Part shown: positions 13,655 to 18,909 of the stretch, piece after piece
Layout: each line of letters opens with the position of its first letter
Position numbering within the stretch: position 1 is the stretch's first letter
NCBI GenBank assembly: GCA_903927855.1
Contig: CAIYOL010000314.1
Location: forward strand, 1-18,909
DNA length: 18,909 nucleotides
Origin: an uncultured Planctomycetota bacterium
GTDB taxonomy: Bacteria; Planctomycetota; Phycisphaerae; Sedimentisphaerales; Anaerobacaceae
Reading direction: 5' to 3'
Program-made: the position numbers and the translations under genes
The notes under the pieces: model-generated
What the model saw: only the letters and a program-made list of their open reading frames with translations
What the model was told of the DNA's origin: nothing
Databases searched by the model: none

Positions 13655-14501
13655 AACCAATTATCCGCTGGCCAAGGACACATGGTACGGCTTAGGCGGA
13701 CCGGCTGACTATTTTATAAAACCGGGAACGGTCGAACAACTCAAAACAATAGCCCAGCGGTGCAATGAAAACAACATTCCAATTTATGTGCTGGGCTTTG
13801 GCTCCAATCTGCTCATCAACGATGACGGCCTGCGAGCAGCGGTGATAAAACTCGAAGCAGAAAAGTTCTCGCAGACGCAATTCGACGGTGAGCAGCTCAC
13901 CGCCTGGGCGGGTGCAAAGCTGAGTGGGCTGGTTTTAACGTGTGTGAAAAAAGGGCTTTCAGGCATCGAAGCCCTGACAGGCATACCCGGCTCGATTGGC
14001 GGAGCGGTAAGAATGAACGCAGGCGGCAACTTCGGGGATATCGGCGCAGCCATAGAAACCGTCACGCTGATGGACAGCCAGGGTGATGTCTTTGAAAAGA
14101 GCAAGCCCGAACTGATGTTCGACTACCGCAGCACAAATATCACCGCTCAATTCATTATAAATGCGACATTGAAGTTGGCCAGCACCGACCCTGAGCAAAT
14201 TATGCGGACGGTAAAGGAAATATGGATTTACAAAAAGAACAGTCAGCCGTTAAATACACGAAACTGCGGTTGTGTATTCAAAAATCCAAGAGGCGTTTCC
14301 GCCGGAGCTTTGATTGACAGAGCCGGCCTAAAAGGGCTGCGAATCGGCGGGGCCGTCGTCAGTGAAAAACACGCAAATTTCATCATCGCTGAGGACGGAT
14401 GCAAGAGCCGCGACGTCATAAGACTGATAGATGCCATAAAAGAAAGAGTTAAAGAACAGTTCGGCATCGAGCTGGAACTCGAAATCGAAATCTGGGATTA
14501 A
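13620..14501 (+). CDS. murB: UDP-N-acetylenolpyruvoylglucosamine reductase with Cys at the catalytic Ser position
   Basis: FAD enzyme that reduces UDP-GlcNAc-enolpyruvate with NADPH to UDP-MurNAc, in the cytoplasm. At 293 residues it resembles the shorter MurB type. Visible are DTWYGLGGPADYF, VLGFGSNLLI, GIEALTGIPGSIGGAVRMNA, FDYRST, and the C-terminal SAGALIDRAGLKG, VSEKHANFII and LELEIEIW, where the late Glu is the other proton donor of the family. The segment that normally reads GSxFKNP reads GCVFKNP, so Cys218 stands where the catalytic Ser is expected. The thiol could still give the proton. The start lies inside murC (35-nt overlap), with AAGG about 9 nt upstream. Confidence 0.95.
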   Translation: MNIFSGLEKIVETNYPLAKDTWYGLGGPADYFIKPGTVEQLKTIAQRCNENNIPIYVLGFGSNLLINDDGLRAAVIKLEAEKFSQTQFDGEQLTAWAGAKLSGLVLTCVKKGLSGIEALTGIPGSIGGAVRMNAGGNFGDIGAAIETVTLMDSQGDVFEKSKPELMFDYRSTNITAQFIINATLKLASTDPEQIMRTVKEIWIYKKNSQPLNTRNCGCVFKNPRGVSAGALIDRAGLKGLRIGGAVVSEKHANFIIAEDGCKSRDVIRLIDAIKERVKEQFGIELELEIEIWD

Positions 14502-14503
14502 CA

Positions 14504-15496
14504 ATGACCATCGAACCTTCAGTAGCTTCTCAATCGCCCTCAATCGAAAGCTCGATAAAAGTGGCTGTTCTTATGGGCGGTATCGGTGAAGAGCGAGATA
14601 TCAGCCTCCAAAGCGGCAGTTGTGTGGCCCAGGCACTGAAAGAAGCCGGTCTGGACGTGGTGACCGCCGACGTCAGGCCCGACAACCTGAATATACTTGA
14701 AGATAGCAGTATCGATGTGTTCTTTCTTGCGCTGCACGGCAGATTCGGCGAAGACGGCCAATTGCAACAAATACTCGAAGACAAATCCCTTCGATACACA
14801 GGCAGTGGCCCGAGGGCGTGCAAACTGGCGCTTGACAAAATGGCAAGCAAAAAGGCTTTTGCCAAAGCCAGCATACCCACGCCCACGGCAATTGAATTCA
14901 ATCCAAATGTCGACCCTGCCGAACTTGAAAAACAACTCGAACAACTCGCAGATAGATTCGTGGTGAAGCCCATAACACAGGGAAGCAGCGTCGGCGTTAC
15001 TATAGTTGATAATCCAAAGTCAGCCATGGCAGAAGCGTTAAAATGCTCGGCCATGTTCGGTAATTGCATGATTGAAGAATACATACCGGGACGAGAGATA
15101 ACCGTTGGCGTACTGCTGGGACGGGCGATGCCTATTATCGAAATTAAAAGCAAGACCAGCTTTTATGATTATCATGCAAAATACGTCGATGAACATACAC
15201 AATTTCTTTTCGATACAATAGATGACCCTGCGCTGATAAAAAAAACCGAAGCTGCGGCGATTGAGTGTTTCAACACACTCGGGCTTAGGCACTTTGCGAG
15301 AATCGATTTTATCTTAAGTGCGGACGAAACCGCCTACGCCCTCGAAGCCAATTCTATTCCTGGTCTGACAAGCCATTCTCTTTTGCCCAAGGCCGCAGCC
15401 AGGACAGGGCTGTCAATGAGCGATTTGTGCATAAAAATAATTGAAGCTACTTTGGAAAACAAAAAAACTACGTATCGTTTGAGTAAATCCAAATAA
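14504..15496 (+). CDS. ddl: D-alanine--D-alanine ligase
   Basis: Joins two D-alanines with ATP for the end of the stem peptide, in the cytoplasm. The 330 residues show the ATP-grasp family in order. After an 18-residue Ser-rich extension come VAVLMGGIGEERDISLQSG and LALHGRFGEDGQLQ, then YTGSG and LDKMASK. VVKPITQGSSVGV is the ATP-binding loop, followed by EEYIPGREITVGVL, the FYDYHAKY loop, and the metal-binding RIDFIL and EANSIPGLTSHSLLP. In the first loop the usual Ser of GGxSxER is Gly (GGIGEER). The start is 2 nt after the murB stop, so the two are coupled. Internal ATG codons cannot replace it without losing the first motif. Confidence 0.96.
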   Translation: MTIEPSVASQSPSIESSIKVAVLMGGIGEERDISLQSGSCVAQALKEAGLDVVTADVRPDNLNILEDSSIDVFFLALHGRFGEDGQLQQILEDKSLRYTGSGPRACKLALDKMASKKAFAKASIPTPTAIEFNPNVDPAELEKQLEQLADRFVVKPITQGSSVGVTIVDNPKSAMAEALKCSAMFGNCMIEEYIPGREITVGVLLGRAMPIIEIKSKTSFYDYHAKYVDEHTQFLFDTIDDPALIKKTEAAAIECFNTLGLRHFARIDFILSADETAYALEANSIPGLTSHSLLPKAAARTGLSMSDLCIKIIEATLENKKTTYRLSKSK

Positions 15497-15515
15497 ATAC
15501 TAACGATTGAAATCA

Positions 15516-16427
15516 ATGACCGGCGAGAAAAAAACAAAAGACAAAACGAAAAGAATATCGTTTAAGCTCGGCACATCCAAAAGAAAAAAACAACGAACTT
15601 ACAGGCCGAGTTTAACAGGCATTTTGAAAGTATCAGCGATAGTCTGCGTTTTCGCTGCGGCAGGGGTATCTATTTACTTTGCGCAAATGTATGTAAAATC
15701 AGTCAAGCCTGCCGAAACCGGTCCCCTGGAGCTGGTGAATGTGCCTGAATGGGCAAGTAGTGAGCTAAAGGCAAAAATTCGCGCTGCCGCCGGCGGCAAA
15801 ACTTTCAGGCTCAACGAAGATACCGCTGAGGCGGTGGCGGAAAATCTGGCGTTCGTTGCCTGGCTGGATGATATAAAAATACAAACTACGCATAAGCAAG
15901 TGCTCCTCGATGCCAGGTGGCGAAAGCCCATGGCGATGGTCAAATCAGGTTCACAAAATTTTTATGTGGATGACGAGCTGGTCGTGCTTGATTTCGTGCC
16001 AATGCCTAATCTGCCTATCGTAAAGATAGAAGGGCTGTCGACAAAAGTACCATCGCCGGGCGAAACCTGGCAAAGCGATGACCTTGATGCAGCCGTAACT
16101 ATATTAGCCAAACTTGACCAGATGGATAAGTCTGTCACGCCCGGCAAACCGCTGCTTTACGAAATTGACCGTATCGACGTAAGCAATTTTGCCGGTCGCA
16201 AAAACAACCGGTCTCCACATATTGTTCTTTACGCAAAGGATGATACTGAAATCATCTGGGGCGCCGAGTTCGGCACGTGGCAGCGATATCTGGAAACAAC
16301 GGATGAGGAGAAACTGGCCAAGCTTTACACATACTACAAAGAATACGGCTCACTATCAGGCGGGGTAAAATACATCAATCTGCGCGACCCGCAGGATAAT
16401 GTCCCACAGCCGGTTGACAAATATTAG
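15516..16427 (+). CDS. ftsQ: FtsQ/DivIB-like cell division protein
   Basis: The 303-residue protein has a very basic cytoplasmic N-terminus (1-30), a single membrane segment at about 34-58 and a large outer domain. Residues 68-135 fit a POTRA fold as in FtsQ: LELVNVPEWASSELK, then NLAFVAWLDDIKI and an Arg-Lys-Pro segment (ARWRKPMAMVKSG). NFYVDDELVVLDF follows, as in the FtsQ beta domain. FtsQ/DivIB links peptidoglycan synthesis to the division ring. The place directly after ddl is the classic ftsQ position, which strengthens a call that sequence alone leaves moderate. ftsA and ftsZ do not follow. A TTG at 15507 is an alternative start. Its stop overlaps that of the convergent gene by 4 nt. 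Confidence 0.72.
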   Translation: MTGEKKTKDKTKRISFKLGTSKRKKQRTYRPSLTGILKVSAIVCVFAAAGVSIYFAQMYVKSVKPAETGPLELVNVPEWASSELKAKIRAAAGGKTFRLNEDTAEAVAENLAFVAWLDDIKIQTTHKQVLLDARWRKPMAMVKSGSQNFYVDDELVVLDFVPMPNLPIVKIEGLSTKVPSPGETWQSDDLDAAVTILAKLDQMDKSVTPGKPLLYEIDRIDVSNFAGRKNNRSPHIVLYAKDDTEIIWGAEFGTWQRYLETTDEEKLAKLYTYYKEYGSLSGGVKYINLRDPQDNVPQPVDKY

Positions 16428-16864
16428 GCGACCGAGAAACCATCCAGCGCAGTTGCCAGGTCGGTATAGCGGTAGGGAATTTGAAATTGTTCGCAGATTG
16501 CTTTAAATTTCTTTAAAGCTTTTTCGCTCAGTTCGTTTTGAAAGTCTAAATCGCCCTTGCAGGAGAAAATTCTGCAGCCGGAAAAACGATGCTCGTAAAC
16601 GCCGCATTTACCCCCTGCATTATAGGGACAGTGGCCGGTCTTCATCAGCTTTAGATTTTCGCTATGCAGGTTCGTTCTCAGGTATATCAGTTCAGGCGGG
16701 GTAACAAATAGTTTATGTTCGAAACTCTCAAAATCGCAGCATTTGCCGCAGGCATAACATCGCCCTGCCAAGTCTTTGTGGTCTTCAATTTGTGAATTGA
16801 GCCAGTTATAAACTTCAGCCACTTTATTTATTAGCTGACGGTTTGGCTTGTTTTTGCCCACCAT
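16424..16864 (-). CDS. YkgJ-like cysteine-cluster protein (second copy)
   Basis: The 146-residue soluble protein carries CYACGKCC (Cys36, 39, 42, 43), the CxxCxxCC cluster of the YkgJ/UPF0153 family. Further cysteines follow at 79, 87, 97 and 102 in CPYNAGGKCGVYEHRFSGCR and FSC. The family probably binds zinc or an Fe-S cluster; its role is not established. The start at 16864 is chosen because the protein then begins cleanly and overlaps the upstream gene by 34 nt. An earlier in-frame codon at 16933 would add 23 very basic residues lying inside the other gene. No Shine-Dalgarno is visible, so re-initiation from the upstream gene is likely. Confidence 0.75.
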   Translation of the reverse strand: MVGKNKPNRQLINKVAEVYNWLNSQIEDHKDLAGRCYACGKCCDFESFEHKLFVTPPELIYLRTNLHSENLKLMKTGHCPYNAGGKCGVYEHRFSGCRIFSCKGDLDFQNELSEKALKKFKAICEQFQIPYRYTDLATALDGFSVA

Positions 16865-17295
16865 TTTTTTGTCTTTTTGATTTTTTCTATTTCTTCGAAA
16901 CCGTATAGTCTGCCCCGATTGATACCGCTGCATCGTTGAACCGCTTTGTTCCAGGCATCGGCATCAGCTAAATTCTCCGGCCAAAACGGCCAGGTTCTGC
17001 ACTGGCTCGGCCGAACGGGGTAAATCATACATCTTTTTTGGCCATCTATTCTTCGTAAAAATATGCAATCTCTATTGACCGGTTGTTCGATAATTGTTGT
17101 CCGCAGACCCACACGCCGCAGATACGTTTGCCGTAACTGCTTAGGTTCAACTTTCAAGAAATCTGCGATGAGTTTGATTTCCGGCCGTGTAACCCAGATA
17201 TAACCCTGGTTCGGCCCGGAGCAGCATCTTCCGCACTGCTGACACTCAAAATGCAAACCGCCTGCATACCATAGAGTTTTCTTTTTCCCAAGCAT
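16831..17295 (-). CDS. YkgJ-like cysteine-cluster protein (first copy)
   Basis: The 154-residue soluble protein has CQQCGRCCSGPNQGYIWVT (Cys18, 21, 24, 25), the hallmark of the YkgJ/UPF0153 family. Cys77, Cys89 and Cys99 lie in CIFL, RCMIYPVRPSQCRTWPFW, and Cys122 near the end. These positions match the eight-cysteine layout expected for one or two metal sites. It begins 8 nt after the ilvD stop on the same strand and overlaps the next YkgJ-like gene by 34 nt, so the three form a tight unit. The two copies share the cysteine spacing but little else by eye, so they are not a recent duplication. Confidence 0.85.
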   Translation of the reverse strand: MLGKKKTLWYAGGLHFECQQCGRCCSGPNQGYIWVTRPEIKLIADFLKVEPKQLRQTYLRRVGLRTTIIEQPVNRDCIFLRRIDGQKRCMIYPVRPSQCRTWPFWPENLADADAWNKAVQRCSGINRGRLYGFEEIEKIKKTKKWWAKTSQTVS

Positions 17296-17303
17296 TTATT
17301 ATT

Positions 17304-18909
17304 TTACCACTTCAGAATAGCACCGGTGTCGGCGCTGGTTGCCATCGAGGCGTATTTTGCGAGATAGCCTTTTTTTACACGCGGCTTGGGCGGTTTCCAG
17401 CTCTTTTTGCGTTCGGCAAGCTGTTTGTCAGATAATTTGACGTTTATAGTATTGTTCGGAATGTCAATTTCGATAACGTCGCCGTTCTTTAGTAAGCCAA
17501 TCGGGCCGCCTACCACCGCTTCAGGGCTGATGTGACCGATGCAGGCACCTTTTGTTCCGCCGCTGAATCTGCCGTCCGTAATCAAGGCGACGGATTCGCC
17601 GAGGCCTGCGCCTATAACGTAACTCGTGGGACTCAACATTTCGACCATACCGGGTCCTCCCCTGGGGCCTTCATTACGAATCACAACAACATTGCCGGCT
17701 TTTACCTTACCTGCCAAAATTCCATCGCAGGCCTCTTCCTGACTTTCGAAAATGACCGCGGGACCGGTATGGGTAAGCATTTTTTCGGCGACACCTGCTG
17801 TCTTTACCACGCCGCCATTGGGAGCGATGTTGCCTTTTAGAATGGCCAACCCACCTGTCTGTGAGTATGGATTATCCAGGGTGTGAATACAATTTGTGTT
17901 TTCAATCTTGGCATTAGCGATATTTTCGCCGAGCGTTTTTCCTGTAACGGTGGGACAATTCAGATTAAGCAGCCCCTTTATTTTGCTTATTTCTTTAAGT
18001 ATCGCGCTTACGCCGCCGGCTTTGTCAACGTCTTCGACGTGCCAACTGCTTGAAGGAGACACTTTGCAGATATTCGGGCACTTTTTGGAAACGGCATTAA
18101 TGCGTTCAAGGTCATATTTTATGCCGGCCTCGTTGGCGACCGCCAAGCCGTGCAGAACGGTATTTGTCGAGCCGCCCATTGCCATATCAAGAGCAAAGGC
18201 GTTGTCCAGTGATTTGCCGGTGATTATATCGAGCGGCTTAATATCTTTCTCGATGAGCGTAAGAATCTGTTTGCCTGCCTGCTTATAAAGCTCCTGTCGT
18301 TTCGGATTAACCGCCAGGATAGTTCCGTTACCGGGCAAAGCCATTCCGATAGCTTCGCAGAGACAATTCATCGAATTGGCGGTGAACATTCCTGAACAGC
18401 TTCCCTGCGAGGGACAAGCTGCGCATTCAAGCTCTGTTAGCTGCTCTTCAGTAATCTTGCCTGCATTGAAACCGGCAACACCTTCAAATATGCTGATAAG
18501 GTCGATGGGTTTTCCATCTTTTGCTTTGCCGGCTGCCATAGGCCCGCCGGAGACAAAAATCGTCGGTATATTAAGCCTGACCGCAGCCATCAGCATACCC
18601 GGAACGATTTTGTCGCAGTTGGGAATGCAAACCAGGCCGTCAAGGCAATGGGCTTGCGCCATAGTCTCGACCGAATCGGCGATAATCTCGCGAGAGGGCA
18701 GCGAATATTTCATACCCGTATGTGCCATAGCGATACCATCGCAGACTGCTATGGTATTAAACTCAAAAGGGGTTCCGCCTGCCTGACGAACGGCATCCTT
18801 GACAACCTGGGCTACCTTATTGAGGTGAACGTGTCCCGGCACTATCTCACAAAAGCTATTGGCAATACCGATAAACGGCTTGTTTATATCGGCATCAGTC
18901 AATCCACAG
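17304..18909 (-). CDS. ilvD: Dihydroxy-acid dehydratase (N-terminus beyond right edge)
   Basis: Dehydrates 2,3-dihydroxy-isovalerate and -methylvalerate in valine, leucine and isoleucine synthesis, with an Fe-S cluster, in the cytoplasm. Visible are [20 protein letters not shown], the cluster and Mg cysteine segments [14 protein letters not shown] and [17 protein letters not shown], then [34 protein letters not shown] and [14 protein letters not shown]. The frame stays open to the window edge through CGLTDADIN, where the family has the GLTDED segment, so the true start is about 20-25 codons to the right. The TTG at 18902 is an internal Leu codon. Two YkgJ-like genes follow directly on the same strand. 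Confidence 0.97.
   Translation of the reverse strand, partial: CGLTDADINKPFIGIANSFCEIVPGHVHLNKVAQVVKDAVRQAGGTPFEFNTIAVCDGIAMAHTGMKYSLPSREIIADSVETMAQAHCLDGLVCIPNCDKIVPGMLMAAVRLNIPTIFVSGGPMAAGKAKDGKPIDLISIFEGVAGFNAGKITEEQLTELECAACPSQGSCSGMFTANSMNCLCEAIGMALPGNGTILAVNPKRQELYKQAGKQILTLIEKDIKPLDIITGKSLDNAFALDMAMGGSTNTVLHGLAVANEAGIKYDLERINAVSKKCPNICKVSPSSSWHVEDVDKAGGVSAILKEISKIKGLLNLNCPTVTGKTLGENIANAKIENTNCIHTLDNPYSQTGGLAILKGNIAPNGGVVKTAGVAEKMLTHTGPAVIFESQEEACDGILAGKVKAGNVVVIRNEGPRGGPGMVEMLSPTSYVIGAGLGESVALITDGRFSGGTKGACIGHISPEAVVGGPIGLLKNGDVIEIDIPNNTINVKLSDKQLAERKKSWKPPKPRVKKGYLAKYASMATSADTGAILKW

Noticed and set aside
14530..15153. 207-codon open frame opposite ddl
   Set aside because: Serine-rich composition typical of antisense reading; no motif, and ddl is intact on the other strand.
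16865..16933. Longer start for the second YkgJ-like gene
   Set aside because: The extra 23 residues lie wholly within the upstream gene and are low-complexity Arg/Lys/Gln; the ATG at 16864 gives a normal N-terminus.

Overview
The window looks like part of a Planctomycetota genome, most likely the Phycisphaerae/Sedimentisphaerales side. This is an inference from several signs. Peptidoglycan genes are present but split apart. There is a member of the 'ANR-NAQKSTGPRT' protein family common in that phylum. A large FGE-sulfatase-type (formylglycine-generating-enzyme fold) secreted fusion protein is encoded. Intergenic DNA is rich in small palindromes and short word repeats. No rRNA, CRISPR array, insertion sequence or recombinase was found.

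Layout. 1-507: the start of an AT-rich gene running off the left edge (minus strand), an interleaved inverted repeat, and two tRNA genes, Glu(CTC) and Met(CAT), both on the minus strand. 508-1194: a membrane-anchored protein of unknown function (minus). 1349-5710 (plus): pyrF, murD, a small PilZ-like protein, cobO and ispD. 5711-6073: non-coding palindromes and word repeats. 6074-11593 (minus): a four-gene block. In transcription order it encodes a membrane protein with a zinc ribbon at each end, a coiled-coil lipoprotein, a three-domain secreted protein (papain-fold amidase-like, ASH/Hydin-like beta domain, FGE-sulfatase domain) and the NAQKSTGPRT-family protein. A good sigma-70-type promoter precedes its first gene. 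11594-12187: that promoter, a well-known type of dispersed palindrome, and an array of unlike hairpins that mostly share the tail GGCTAA(A/C)C. 12188-16427 (plus): murC-murB-ddl-ftsQ, tightly packed. 16424-18909 (minus): ilvD (cut by the right edge) followed by two overlapping YkgJ-like cysteine-cluster genes.

How it fits together. MurD, MurC, MurB and Ddl supply cytoplasmic peptidoglycan-precursor steps, and the FtsQ-like protein ties them to division. In many bacteria these genes sit in one dcw cluster. Here murD is separated from murC by about 8.5 kb holding unrelated metabolic genes, the minus-strand envelope block and repeats. IspD feeds isoprenoids, hence the undecaprenyl carrier. PyrF (UMP) supports the nucleotide part of UDP-sugars. 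IlvD is an Fe-S enzyme, and two proteins with CxxCxxCC clusters follow it directly.

The most novel material is the minus-strand envelope block (8833-11593 plus 6963-8762) and the hairpin array upstream of it. I could not run any search, so names resting on motif recognition alone carry lower confidence.
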